Shown here: one piece after another, positions 15,651-24,464 of the stretch
How positions within the stretch are numbered: the stretch's first letter is position 1
How the letters are laid out: every line of letters begins with the position of its first letter
The notes under the pieces: model-generated
Seen by the model: only the letters and a program-made list of their open reading frames with translations
Database searches by the model: none
Told to the model about the DNA's origin: nothing
Program-made: the position numbers and the translations under genes
Assembly (NCBI GenBank): GCA_016124855.1
Contig: WGMX01000051.1
Location: 1 to 55,507, forward strand
DNA length: 55,507 nt
Direction: 5' to 3'
Source: Anaerolineaceae bacterium
GTDB taxonomy: Bacteria; Chloroflexota; Anaerolineae; Aggregatilineales; Phototrophicaceae

Positions 15651-16727
15651 CTAAGTTATTTCGGCTTCTAGCCCCAAAAAGTCGCCATAGTGTCGGGCGG
15701 CTTTTTGAATTGCTTCGGTTTGGATGTCCGTCAAGGGCGCAAAGGGTTTGAGTTCAATGATGACGCGGCCTTTCTTGAACGTTCGCCGCCATGCACCGAT
15801 GACTTGACTATCCATGACGATGATGTAATTGAGGAGAATCGCGCCGCGCGGATCAAGATGGTTTGGTACTTCACCCTCGTACATCGCACTGCGGTCACTG
15901 TAACCCACGCCGTATTCATCATAATTGGGCAGCAGATAGGCGGCTGATGACTCCGGTCGAGTCGCGACGACATCCGGTGAGCAATAATAGGTCTGACCGT
16001 CAAGCAGGTCGCAGGCCAGTTCATTTTTTACGGACTCTATGCCCATTTTAGCATCCGCCATAGTTAAGCCCGACCACCAGACGAAATCACTGAGTGTGGC
16101 CGGCCCATGCCCGATGAAGTAGCGCCGGACAAGTTCGGCAAGGGCTTCTTCACGCGGCAGAGATTGGGCGTGGGGCGCGCGTTCCGCCAACAGCGCATAG
16201 GTCTGCTGTTTACCACGCCGTGCGCCGCTACAGATAAGGGTATCTAGCTCCGCCCACATCAAGATATGAGTCGCCCTCAAGTCATTGGTTGCAATACCCG
16301 CTTGTTCCAGTGCTGCAACAAGTTCTTCACGGATTAAATGTTTGCCACCTTCCAGCGCTTGGGAGATCACTTTTTTGGATTGTTGAAAAACCGCGTCGTC
16401 CAACTCCAATTGGCGATAATAATATGCGGCAAGGGCGTTCACGCGCGGGGCGGTCAGTTCCAGCATCCAACGAATGTCTTGGGGCGTAACGAAGTGCCAC
16501 GTCGGGCGCATGACGTGAGTGCGCAAAATTTCCCCGTTGTTGAAGGCTTGTTCGATGTCTGCATCCACCGAATCCGGCAATCGCATCCCCAATGCCCATT
16601 TGGCCGCGCCGTAATCCTGTGCTTGCACCGCGCCGAGATAACCAACCAGATCAGCCGGATGGGTGTACTGGCTGGCGGTCAACTGCTGGCTGCTGAGTCG
16701 TGCGTAGGCAATATCTAGGCGGTTCAT
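15651..16727 (-). CDS. Winged-helix DNA-binding protein, AlkZ/YcaQ-like (HTH_42)
   Basis: This 358-residue protein matches the HTH_42 family, which includes DNA glycosylases that unhook interstrand crosslinks (AlkZ) and YcaQ/AlkX. The AVQAQDYGAAKWALG stretch holds a Q-x-Q pair (Q35, Q37), which is the catalytic signature of AlkZ-type rather than the Q-x-D of YcaQ. Winged-helix modules follow (for example LSDFVWWSGLT and FKKGRVIIELKPFAPL). The start is ATG 16727, 8 bases after AAAGG; an in-frame ATG at 16742 lacks a site. Such proteins act in the cytoplasm on alkylated or crosslinked DNA. Not all members are proven glycosylases, so the activity is an inference. It stands alone between unrelated genes. 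Confidence 0.8.
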   Translation of the reverse strand: MNRLDIAYARLSSQQLTASQYTHPADLVGYLGAVQAQDYGAAKWALGMRLPDSVDADIEQAFNNGEILRTHVMRPTWHFVTPQDIRWMLELTAPRVNALAAYYYRQLELDDAVFQQSKKVISQALEGGKHLIREELVAALEQAGIATNDLRATHILMWAELDTLICSGARRGKQQTYALLAERAPHAQSLPREEALAELVRRYFIGHGPATLSDFVWWSGLTMADAKMGIESVKNELACDLLDGQTYYCSPDVVATRPESSAAYLLPNYDEYGVGYSDRSAMYEGEVPNHLDPRGAILLNYIIVMDSQVIGAWRRTFKKGRVIIELKPFAPLTDIQTEAIQKAARHYGDFLGLEAEIT

Positions 16728-16835
16728 GCCATAGCCTTTCATATATGCTGGATATACTTCGTATTATAAAAGGGTATTAGGACAGAATTCGCCCTAAATA
16801 AGGAAGGCAATTGGCCAGTGCAGAACGTGCTTCCT

Positions 16836-16893
16836 ACCTTTCCCCGCAGTAACTTAGGCTCCGCCAGTTTTGACGGATTGGGGAAAAGTGAAA
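16836..16893. repeat. C-rich palindromic repeat with CCGCCAGTTTTGACGG core
   Basis: CTTTCCCC (16838-16845) can pair with GGGGAAAAG near 16880-16889, and between them lies CCGCCAGTTTTGACGG. The same CGCCAGTTTTGG core occurs in the repeat at 3487-3550. Confidence 0.55.
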
Positions 16894-16956
16894 CGGTCTG
16901 AGACGGTTCACTAGGGGAGAAAAACCCACTAGATATTAAAAGAATCGTCGCCTGAA

Positions 16957-18672
16957 TTAGCGTTCGTCTTTTTCCCCGAAGTAGAGCAGATCAACATTGG
17001 CGGCGTTGACGAAAGTATATTCCATATAGACGGCGGGGGGAACCGGTTCACCTTTGAGGATATGCAGCGCAAGATCAATCAATTTTTCGCCATACAGTTC
17101 GGGATGGAAGGAGGTTGAGCCAACGATGCGCGAGCTGCCTTTGCGAAGTTCTTCGCGCATCCGGCGATCCGCACCTTGGCCGATGGCGAGAATATCTCCA
17201 GTACGGTGAACTTTGCGGGCGGCATCCACAGCGCCGATGGCTGCATCGTCGTTGAAGCAGATGACCGGTAAGCGATGTTCATCCGGCAGTTCTTGAAAGA
17301 CTTGCAGCATCTGGGTTTCACTGACGCTGGTGGTGTTACCGCTGTCACGGTAAATCATTTTGTCGGGATTTACTTCGCCGACAATCTCTTGGAAACCGTC
17401 GATTTGACCTTTGATGCGCGAGGCCGGTAGATAACCCGCACGCGGATGTTCGAGAATTATGAGGCGGTCGAATTCGCCGCGCCATTCTTGCTCCACCGCT
17501 TTGCCTAACTCAATTCCAGCGACGTAGCCGGTTTGATAATTATCCACACCGAAGAAGGTCGCGCCGACCATCGGAATATCAATAGCGATGACCGGAATGC
17601 CCGCCTGATTGAATTTGTTCATGAGGATGTTGCCGACGCGTTCGACAATCTGGAACTCAATCATTAAGTCGATGCCGGATGCGATCAGGTTATCGGCGAC
17701 TTCGGAGGCGATTTCGGCGCTCATCTGGTTATTGGCGACGAACAGTTCAATCTGGCTGGTATTTTGGGCGGCACGTTCCAATCCGCGCCGGACATCACGC
17801 GGGAAAGGCATATCTTCGCTCATGTTGGCGAAGCCAATTTTGTATTTCTTTTGTAGAGCTTGATCTGGCGCGTAAGTGGTTGAGGCGTGATCGGTACAGA
17901 CCGTCACGTTGATATTGGCATTTTGCAAACGTGTTATGGCGGAAGATTCAACATCTTGATCGGTGACGACATGGTGAATATCAGCCAAGGTGGCGAAAGG
18001 GGTTAAGCCTAGCTGTTCGAATTTGCTGGAATCAACAAGGGCGACGATGCGCTGCGCCGATTGAATCATGGTGTGTTTGATTTGCGCCTGTGGAATATCG
18101 AATTCCATGAAGCCCGCTTCCCACGAAAAACCCGCACACGAGACAAAAGCCGTGCGAACATGCAGATCACGCAGGGCTTCAGTACCGAGCAATCCGGTGA
18201 CGGCGTTGCCATCACTGCGAAGGACACCACCGACCAGAATTACCGTGTTGGAAGGTGACTCGGCCAGACGACGGGCGATTTCCAAGCCATTGGTGACAAC
18301 CGTCAAGTTACGGCGGTTTTGCAAAAACTCCGCCATATGTAAGACAGTGGTGCTGGCATCGAGGATGATCGAGTCGCCGTTTTCCACCAATCCGGCGGCC
18401 CATTGGGCGATTCGCTGCTTGGCATCAAAGTTAACGCGGGCACGAGCCGCGATGATCTGGTTAGGATGGGCTGATTTGCTGCGGGGAACCGCTCCCCCAC
18501 GTACCCGCATGATCTGCTGCTCCTCGTCTAGCGCGGCGAGATCATTGCGGATTGTCCCTTCGGAGACATCTAGCTGTTGGGCTAAGTCGGTCACTTTGAT
18601 GCCGGACTGTTCTTCCAAGATGCGAAGAATCACCTGACGACGTTCAAAAGTGGTTAAGGTTTTGCTGGTCAA
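16957..18672 (-). CDS. DeoR-family regulator fused to a sugar-binding (Peripla_BP_4) domain
   Basis: This 571-residue protein has three parts: a DeoR helix-turn-helix (about 8-60, with DVSEGTIRNDLAAL), a DeoR sugar-phosphate sensor (75-235, with VTNG, GG and DSSKF motifs), and a whole periplasmic-type binding domain (277-570). The last part aligns along its length with the transporter binding protein encoded next door, for example KIGFAN and PVIAIDIPM followed by GATFFG in both. It lacks a signal peptide, so the domain is cytoplasmic and most likely senses the imported sugar directly. The start is TTG 18672 with AAAGGGAA upstream. It is divergent from the transporter operon and probably controls it through the repeats at 18804-18833. 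Two sensor domains on one regulator are unusual and suggest it reads both free sugar and sugar phosphate. Confidence 0.92.
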   Translation of the reverse strand: MTSKTLTTFERRQVILRILEEQSGIKVTDLAQQLDVSEGTIRNDLAALDEEQQIMRVRGGAVPRSKSAHPNQIIAARARVNFDAKQRIAQWAAGLVENGDSIILDASTTVLHMAEFLQNRRNLTVVTNGLEIARRLAESPSNTVILVGGVLRSDGNAVTGLLGTEALRDLHVRTAFVSCAGFSWEAGFMEFDIPQAQIKHTMIQSAQRIVALVDSSKFEQLGLTPFATLADIHHVVTDQDVESSAITRLQNANINVTVCTDHASTTYAPDQALQKKYKIGFANMSEDMPFPRDVRRGLERAAQNTSQIELFVANNQMSAEIASEVADNLIASGIDLMIEFQIVERVGNILMNKFNQAGIPVIAIDIPMVGATFFGVDNYQTGYVAGIELGKAVEQEWRGEFDRLIILEHPRAGYLPASRIKGQIDGFQEIVGEVNPDKMIYRDSGNTTSVSETQMLQVFQELPDEHRLPVICFNDDAAIGAVDAARKVHRTGDILAIGQGADRRMREELRKGSSRIVGSTSFHPELYGEKLIDLALHILKGEPVPPAVYMEYTFVNAANVDLLYFGEKDER

Positions 18673-18765
18673 AGAAATTCCCTTTAATTCGTCACGGAAA
18701 ACGCCAAGAAATACCCGTATAAGGAAATGCAGCCGCTTCTGTGTTTATATATCGGCGCGTGTTGA

Positions 18766-18794
18766 TTGACAAGTTGTAACACACATGCTACATT
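18766..18794 (+). promoter_or_regulatory. Sigma70-type promoter of the CUT2 transporter operon
   Basis: TTGACA (18766-18771) and TACATT (18789-18794) are 17 bases apart. The -35 is consensus and the -10 matches 4 of 6. It points to the binding-protein gene 123 bases away. Confidence 0.75.
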
Positions 18795-18803
18795 ATCAAC
18801 GGT

Positions 18804-18833
18804 TTTCAACAAATTTCAACAAATTTCAACAAA
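18804..18833 (+). promoter_or_regulatory. Putative DeoR operator: three tandem TTTCAACAAA units
   Basis: TTTCAACAAA occurs three times in a row with no gap, a 10-bp period matching one DNA turn. TATCAAC lies just before it, and GTTGAT/GTTGTAAC (the reverse pattern) is near the -35. The array starts 10 bases below the -10 element, so bound regulator would block transcription. Arrays of direct repeats are known for some DeoR-family operators. Confidence 0.7.
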
Positions 18834-18916
18834 AATCACATGGAGGTACCGCAGAATCATCAAAAAAGTACCGACCGCGAAAAGAATAATTCCTTTAAGT
18901 TATAGGAGAAATTGTG

Positions 18917-20011
18917 ATGAAAACAAAAAGTAAGATTGCCCTATTAGCTATCGCCGCGACACTCGTAATCAGTCCGCTTAGTATCATTTCGGCTTCTAGT
19001 TCATCAAAATTGGCTGCCGTGCAAGATGATGCTTGTCCCACCAAGAAAGATAATTACAAAATCGGTTTTGCTAACCTGACCACGGGCGTGGACTTTATCA
19101 CCGCCGTTGAAAGCGGCATGGTCAGTGCGGCGAAAGATGCTGGCAATATCGAATTGGTCATCGCCAATAATAACCTTGATGGTGCGACCGCTTTGAATAA
19201 CGCGGAGAACTTCGTAGCGCAGGGTGTGGACGGCGTGGTTGAATTCCAGACCGACGAAAAGTTCGGCAACGTTATCATGAATCTGTTCCAGAACCAAGAA
19301 CCGGCTATTCCGGTGATTGCCATCGACATTCCGATGCCCGGTGCGACCTTCTTCGGCGCGGATAATTACAAGGCTGGTCGGATGGCTGGTGAAGCCGGCG
19401 GCGATTATGCGGTTAAGAATTGGGGCGGCAAGGTTGATTACATCCTGTCGCTGGAACTGCCGCAGTCGGGTCCGATCCCCGCAGCCCGTATGCAAGGTCA
19501 GATTGAAGGTGTTCAGGCTAAGCTCTCCTCGCCTGTTCCTGAAGATCACATCATCCATTTGGACAGCAAGAACACACAAGATGAAGCCTTCAAGGTTGTC
19601 AGTGATGCTTTAGCCAAGATTCCAGCGGATGCCACTATTGTGGCTGTGGAAATCAATGACGATACCGCTCAAGGTACGGCTGCGGCGTTGGAGTCTGCTG
19701 GACGTAGTCCCGCAAATTCGATTGTTGTGGGTCAAGGCGCGGTTGAAAGCGGTTTGACCGAAATGTTGAAGCCCAACAGCCTGTACTTGGGCGCGACCGC
19801 TTACTTCCCGGAGAAGTACGGCAGCAAGATCATCCCCGCGATGATTAACCTGCTGGAATGCAAGGCTGTTCCACCAGCGATTTATGTTGACCATGTGTTC
19901 GTGACCAAGGACAATATGTGCGATGTGCTGCCGGATAGCAAAGGCTGCGCTGCCCTTAAGGAAATGATGGGCGGAGCTGAAATGACACCCGAAGCGACGG
20001 CTGCCAGCTAA
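18917..20011 (+). CDS. Sugar ABC transporter substrate-binding protein (Peripla_BP_4, CUT2)
   Basis: This 364-residue ribose-type binding protein has a signal peptide at residues 1-27 with no lipobox cysteine. The mature protein has KIGFANLTTG (48-57), PVIAIDIPM (132-140), GATFFGADNYKAG and a C-terminal hinge ending in VDHVFV. ATG 18917 is chosen over the in-frame GTG at 18914 because AGGAGA lies 7 bases upstream of it. It captures a sugar outside the membrane and hands it to the permeases encoded downstream. The mutarotase and isomerase in the same gene run point to a deoxysugar, with L-rhamnose my best guess. The gene order (binding protein, permease, ATPase, permease) resembles a described RhaFGHJ-type rhamnose importer, recalled and not checked. 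Confidence 0.9.
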   Translation: MKTKSKIALLAIAATLVISPLSIISASSSSKLAAVQDDACPTKKDNYKIGFANLTTGVDFITAVESGMVSAAKDAGNIELVIANNNLDGATALNNAENFVAQGVDGVVEFQTDEKFGNVIMNLFQNQEPAIPVIAIDIPMPGATFFGADNYKAGRMAGEAGGDYAVKNWGGKVDYILSLELPQSGPIPAARMQGQIEGVQAKLSSPVPEDHIIHLDSKNTQDEAFKVVSDALAKIPADATIVAVEINDDTAQGTAAALESAGRSPANSIVVGQGAVESGLTEMLKPNSLYLGATAYFPEKYGSKIIPAMINLLECKAVPPAIYVDHVFVTKDNMCDVLPDSKGCAALKEMMGGAEMTPEATAAS

Positions 20012-20025
20012 ATAATGGTTCTCGT

Positions 20026-20064
20026 GGCGAGGGTTGGCTTTTAATACCACCCTCGTCTTTATTT
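20026..20064 (+). terminator. Attenuator-like stem-loop between binding protein and permease genes
   Basis: GGCGAGGGT (20026-20034) pairs with ACCCTCGTC (20049-20057) with one G-T pair, followed by TTTATTT. In-operon terminators here commonly let the binding protein be made in excess over the membrane parts. Confidence 0.65.
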
Positions 20065-20093
20065 CTGAAAATTTGCAGTTTACAAAGATTACT

Positions 20094-21086
20094 ATGTTAC
20101 AAGAAACGGCTTCTCCACCCGTTCGCTCATCGAACTTCAAGATCAATCCGACTCTGGCGCTGCTGGCGGCGTTCATACTGATGTGTATCGTCATCGGTAT
20201 TTTCGCACCGACGTTTCTCAGCTTAGATAACATCATCACTATTGCCAGTACATTGGCAATTGTGGGCATTTCCGCCATCGGCATGACGATTGTGCTGATT
20301 ACAGGCGGCGTTGACTTGTCCGTCGGATCGGTGGCGGCATTGACCGGCGTGGTTGCCAGTTTGCTGTGGCCAAGTACGCTGCCAATTTGGCCGGCAGTAG
20401 GTGTGGCGCTGCTCAGCGGTTTGCTGGTCGGTCTGATTAATGGGTTCATCATTACGCGGCTAAAAATCAATCCGCTGATTACCACGCTGGCAACTTATTC
20501 GGCGGTGCGCGGCATCGCATTTGTGGTTTCCGGCACACAGGATAATCAACTGGGCGAACCGAGCTTCCAATTTTTGGGGCGCGGCAATATCGCCGGTGTA
20601 CCCTTTTCGCTGATTCTGATGCTGGCGCTCTATCTGTTTTTCTCATTTGTGCTGCGCTACACACGCTTCGGACGCAATTTATTCGCCATCGGGGGCAGCC
20701 CCGAAGCAGCACGGTTAGCCGGTATCAACATTAATTTGCATTTGATGGCGGCTTATGGCTTGTGTGGGCTGCTTTCGGCGCTGTCGGGTTTGGTGAGCGC
20801 GTCACAATTGGCGGCGGGTCGTCCGCAGGCGGCATTCGGACTCGAATTCGCGGTGATCGCAGCGGTGGTTTTGGGTGGCACGACGTTGGCAGGTGGAAAA
20901 GGTACACTGCTCGGAACGTTGATTGGCGTAACCTTGCTCCGTACACTGGATAACGGCCTGATTCAACTTAATGTCTCATCTTTTTGGCAGGATGTGGCGC
21001 GGGGTGTGGTACTGCTGCTGACCGTCGGCATTGACCAGATACGCGTCCGATGGGAACAGAACCGGCATGGAGGCTCATCACCATGA
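20094..21086 (+). CDS. Sugar ABC transporter permease, CUT2 (BPD_transp_2)
   Basis: This 330-residue inner-membrane permease of the ribose/rhamnose type has about ten hydrophobic segments, GVDLSVGSVAAL after the second helix pair, NGFIITRLKINPLITTLA, and VVLGGTTLAGGKGTLLG near the C-terminus. These are the family signatures. The frame is open to a TTG at 20034, but ATG 20094 gives the normal length of this family; its ribosome site is weak (AAAG). The gene overlaps the ATPase gene by 4 bases, so the two are translated together. It imports a monosaccharide using the adjacent ATPase. Confidence 0.88.
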   Translation: MLQETASPPVRSSNFKINPTLALLAAFILMCIVIGIFAPTFLSLDNIITIASTLAIVGISAIGMTIVLITGGVDLSVGSVAALTGVVASLLWPSTLPIWPAVGVALLSGLLVGLINGFIITRLKINPLITTLATYSAVRGIAFVVSGTQDNQLGEPSFQFLGRGNIAGVPFSLILMLALYLFFSFVLRYTRFGRNLFAIGGSPEAARLAGININLHLMAAYGLCGLLSALSGLVSASQLAAGRPQAAFGLEFAVIAAVVLGGTTLAGGKGTLLGTLIGVTLLRTLDNGLIQLNVSSFWQDVARGVVLLLTVGIDQIRVRWEQNRHGGSSP

Positions 21087-22594
21087 CGGCATCCGATAAA
21101 CGGTTACTGCAAATGCAGGACATCGAAAAGAGTTTTTACGGTGTCCGTGTCCTCGATAAGGTGTCTATTGATTTGTATGAAGGCGAAGTGCTGGCGCTGC
21201 TGGGCGAGAACGGCGCAGGTAAATCCACGCTGATTAAAATCCTGAACGGGGACTATCAAAAAGACGGCGGCACAATCTTGATTGATGGTCGGCTAGTCCA
21301 GATTAATCAACCGCGTGATGCCGAAGCGTTGGGCATCCGCATGATTTACCAAGAACAGCATTACGCCGGCGAGCTTTCGGTGACTGAGAACTTGCTTTTG
21401 GGTCACCTGCCGATGCGCGGCTTAATGGTGGACTGGAAGGCGGCTCATCAGCAGGCACGGGAACAGTTGAAACTGCTGAAACTTGATCTTGATCCAACCT
21501 TGTTGATGATGAACTTAACGGTAGTCGAACGGCAGATTGTGGAGGTGGTGAAAGCCATTTCTGGTAATGCGCGGATAATCGTTATGGATGAGCCGACAGC
21601 GGCTTTTCCGCCCAACGAAGTGGCGCTGCTGTTCGAGAGTATTCGCGCTTTAGTGAAGCAAGGCATTTCAATCATTTATATCTCGCACCGTTTGGACGAG
21701 ATTTTCCAAATTGCTGATCGGGCAACGGTTTTGCGTGACGGTAAGCTGGTCGATACGCGCTACATCGCCGATATTAGCCAGCGGGATTTGGTGCAGATGA
21801 TGGTCGGGCGTGAAGTCACGCACGGCACTTCACAAACCTCGATACCTGATAGTACGAACGCTTCGCCCGTGCTGCAAGTTTCCGGCTTGGGGCGCACCAA
21901 TTTGTTCTCCAATATTGATTTGCAGCTGCTCCCCGGTGAAATCGTCGGAATATTCGGGTTATTAGGCGCGGGACACGACGCGATTATCAACGCCATATTC
22001 GGCGAGATTCAGCCGGATCGCGGCAGCATTTTAGTGGATGGTAAAAGTGTGACCATCTCAAACCCCCGCGACGCACGGCGGGTGGGTATCGGTTTGGTTC
22101 CGGCTGATCGTAAAGTGCAAGGCTTAGTACTCGATATGAATGTGCGAGAGAACGTGACACTTTCAAATTGGCAGGCGCTTTCTCATTGGGGATTTTTTCA
22201 ACGTGGCATGGAAAGAAACCGCGCCCAACAGTGGATTGACCGGCTCGGCATTCGTATGGCAGGCGGCATGTCCACTAAGCTGCGCTTCTTGAGCGGTGGC
22301 AATCAACAAAAAGTGGTGCTGGCACGCTGGCTAGAGGCGAACGTCAAAGTGCTGCTGTTGAACGAGCCAACATGGGGCGTGGATGTGGGCGCACGCGGGG
22401 ATATTTATACCCAACTGGAAACGTTAGCGGCACAAGGGTTGGCTATTTTATTGGTATCGTCAGACTTGGATGAGGTGCTGTCGGTTAGTCACCGGATTTT
22501 GACGGTGTATAAGGGACAGCTTACCGGACAGTTCAGCCGGAGCGAAGCCTCACGCGAGACTTTGTTACATGCGGCGGCAGGAGGAACATCGTGA
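21083..22594 (+). CDS. Sugar ABC transporter ATP-binding protein, CUT2 (tandem NBD)
   Basis: This 503-residue ATPase has two nucleotide-binding halves, as in RbsA. The first has Walker A GENGAGKST (41-49), a degenerate LTVVERQ signature and Walker B VMDEPTAAF. The second has a degenerate Walker A (LLGAGHD), signature LSGGNQQK and Walker B LLNEPT, with Asn replacing the usual Asp. Only the first half looks fully catalytic. ATG 21083 lies 9 bases after GGAGG and overlaps the upstream permease stop (ATGA); its own stop overlaps the next permease GTG start (GTGA). It hydrolyses ATP at the cytoplasmic face to drive sugar uptake. Confidence 0.93.
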   Translation: MTASDKRLLQMQDIEKSFYGVRVLDKVSIDLYEGEVLALLGENGAGKSTLIKILNGDYQKDGGTILIDGRLVQINQPRDAEALGIRMIYQEQHYAGELSVTENLLLGHLPMRGLMVDWKAAHQQAREQLKLLKLDLDPTLLMMNLTVVERQIVEVVKAISGNARIIVMDEPTAAFPPNEVALLFESIRALVKQGISIIYISHRLDEIFQIADRATVLRDGKLVDTRYIADISQRDLVQMMVGREVTHGTSQTSIPDSTNASPVLQVSGLGRTNLFSNIDLQLLPGEIVGIFGLLGAGHDAIINAIFGEIQPDRGSILVDGKSVTISNPRDARRVGIGLVPADRKVQGLVLDMNVRENVTLSNWQALSHWGFFQRGMERNRAQQWIDRLGIRMAGGMSTKLRFLSGGNQQKVVLARWLEANVKVLLLNEPTWGVDVGARGDIYTQLETLAAQGLAILLVSSDLDEVLSVSHRILTVYKGQLTGQFSRSEASRETLLHAAAGGTS

Positions 22595-23586
22595 GCGAAA
22601 ATACAAAGCCGCTGCCCGCAACGCCTTCGCGATTTCCGCGCTTGAACTTTGGCAGTGGAATCGGCTTGCTGGTTCTGTACATCATTATGGTGATCGTCAT
22701 CTCACGGTTGTCGCCTTACTTTTTAGGGTCACGTAATCTGGTCAATTTGCCGGTATCCGTCGCTGTCATCGGTATGATTGCCGTGTTTAGCACACTGTTG
22801 ATGGTAGGCGGTGGCCTCGATTTATCAGTCGGGGCGAATACCGCTTTAGTCGGCGTGTTGGTGGCCTCCACCCAAGAATCACTTGGCATTGGTGGGGCTG
22901 TGGTTTTCGGCCTTTTGATTGGTGTGCTCATCGGCTTGATAAATGGTTTGCTGGTGACACGGGTTGGCATCAATCCGCTGATTACAACGCTCGGTATGCT
23001 GTCGGTGGTGCGCGGGTTGGCGTTTGTTTTTTCGGGCGGATTGAGCATCCTGATTATGGACGAAAGTTTTGGGCAGCTCGGACGTGGCAAAATCGGGGGT
23101 GTACCGACATTGGTTGTGGCTGCACTGGTGATGTTTATCATCGCGATTATTGTGCTGCACTTCACGACATATGGACGGGCGATGTATGCCATTGGTGGTA
23201 ACAGCCGTGCCAGCCACTTAGCGGCACTGCCTGTCAAACGCTATCAACTGATTGCTTATGTGCTTTCGGGTTTAGGTGCAGCCATCGCCGGATTATTCTT
23301 GACTTCGCGTTTGGGCGCAGCCGCCCCGCAAGCCTCAACCGGACTGGAATTAAAGGTGGTAGCAGCCATCATCCTTGGCGGAACGAGTTTAACTGGCGGC
23401 AAAGGCAACCTGTTCGGGACGTTTTTGGGCGTGTTGATCCTCGGTACGCTGGACAACGCCATGACCTTGCTGAGTGTATCGGCCTATTACCAGCAAATCG
23501 CGCTGGGTGTGCTTCTATTGCTGGCGGTGGGGTTAGATCAACTGCGCGTGGGAAACTTGGGGCGTTTGTTACGCAGTAAGTATTAA
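22591..23586 (+). CDS. Sugar ABC transporter permease, CUT2 (second permease)
   Basis: This 331-residue membrane protein is related to the first permease of the operon, with GLDLSVGANTAL, NGLLVTRVGINPLITTLG and LGGTSLTGGKGNLFG at matching places. The GTG start at 22591 has GCAGGAGGAAC directly upstream and overlaps the ATPase stop by 4 bases. With two distinct permeases the transporter is probably a heterodimeric channel. GTG starts are normal in such overlapping genes. It imports the same sugar as the first permease. Confidence 0.92.
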   Translation: MSENTKPLPATPSRFPRLNFGSGIGLLVLYIIMVIVISRLSPYFLGSRNLVNLPVSVAVIGMIAVFSTLLMVGGGLDLSVGANTALVGVLVASTQESLGIGGAVVFGLLIGVLIGLINGLLVTRVGINPLITTLGMLSVVRGLAFVFSGGLSILIMDESFGQLGRGKIGGVPTLVVAALVMFIIAIIVLHFTTYGRAMYAIGGNSRASHLAALPVKRYQLIAYVLSGLGAAIAGLFLTSRLGAAAPQASTGLELKVVAAIILGGTSLTGGKGNLFGTFLGVLILGTLDNAMTLLSVSAYYQQIALGVLLLLAVGLDQLRVGNLGRLLRSKY

Positions 23587-23602
23587 AATCGGAGTGTGGA
23601 TT

Positions 23603-24451
23603 ATGGTTGACATTTCGGCAGAGAGCGCCTTCCAGATTGATTTTAATTTACAGCAAATACCATCAGCTTCAGGCTTGAATATCCCGCCGGAAGCCGCTGC
23701 CGCGATGCTGAATATCTCGGCAGAGCAATTTAATGCCTATGTGGCACAAGCCTTCGCGGAATGCACCCGTGTGGCACAAGAATTATTAGATAAACCCGGC
23801 ACAGTCGAGGCTATTCGTAAGCTGAAAACATCGCATAAAGATGTTCCCAACACCATTATGACAGTGGGAGACTCAATCACTACCTATCGCTATGGCTACG
23901 CGGAAATCTTGCGGGCGCTGCTGGGCTTGGTTGACCCACAAAACAATGTGACCTTTATCAATAATGGGCGCTCCGGATACACTTCAACGCATGGTTTGGA
24001 ACACACCTTTTTCTTATATCTGGCACAGAAGCCCGACTGGGTTTTCTTGAAATTTGGTGCAAATGATACCAAGCACTTTGGTGGTGCGGATCAGAAGTGT
24101 TTGGTATCACTAGAAGAATATACGGCAAATTTCACATTGATGGTCGATGCTTATCTCAAGGCCGGTGCGCGGGTAATATTGTTGACAGCTACACCTGTCG
24201 TTGAGTCGATTGTCCGCAGCAATGAGTGGTATCAGTCGGTGCAAATGACATGGGACAACGCCGATATTCAAGCCTGCGCGGATGCATTGAAAGGTATCGC
24301 CAACAAGCACAGTGTGCCATTGGTTGATCTGGTGTCCTTATTTACAACCAAGCCTGATCCTATCCTGTACTGCCCCGACGGTTTGCATCCCGGCCCTGCC
24401 GGACATCGCCTGATGATTGAGCAGGTTATCAAGGCTATCAACACTTACTAA
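23603..24451 (+). CDS. SGNH/GDSL-family hydrolase
   Basis: This 282-residue protein has a helical N-terminal part (1-80) and then an SGNH domain: GDS (89-91, nucleophile S91), the second-block glycine near G125, GAND (153-156) and DGLH (259-262, catalytic D259 and H262). SGNH enzymes remove acetyl or other acyl groups from sugars or lipids. GGAG lies 8 bases before ATG 23603, and the gene follows the transporter by 16 bases, so it belongs to the operon. No signal peptide is visible, implying deacetylation of imported sugar inside the cell, for example acetylated rhamnose from pectin (inference). The roughly 80-residue N-terminal extension is not recognised. Confidence 0.85.
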   Translation: MVDISAESAFQIDFNLQQIPSASGLNIPPEAAAAMLNISAEQFNAYVAQAFAECTRVAQELLDKPGTVEAIRKLKTSHKDVPNTIMTVGDSITTYRYGYAEILRALLGLVDPQNNVTFINNGRSGYTSTHGLEHTFFLYLAQKPDWVFLKFGANDTKHFGGADQKCLVSLEEYTANFTLMVDAYLKAGARVILLTATPVVESIVRSNEWYQSVQMTWDNADIQACADALKGIANKHSVPLVDLVSLFTTKPDPILYCPDGLHPGPAGHRLMIEQVIKAINTY

Positions 24452-24464
24452 GGATTTATTGCAT

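Noticed and set aside
18804..18833. CRISPR-like repeats
   Set aside because: Only three 10-bp units without spacers, in a promoter region; an operator is the simpler reading.
20034..20093. Earlier TTG start for the first CUT2 permease
   Set aside because: It would overlap the attenuator stem and add 20 residues not seen in the family; ATG 20094 is preferred.
24417..24464. Earlier ATG for the isomerase
   Set aside because: It lies inside the SGNH gene and lacks a ribosome site; ATG 24465 has AAGGA before it.
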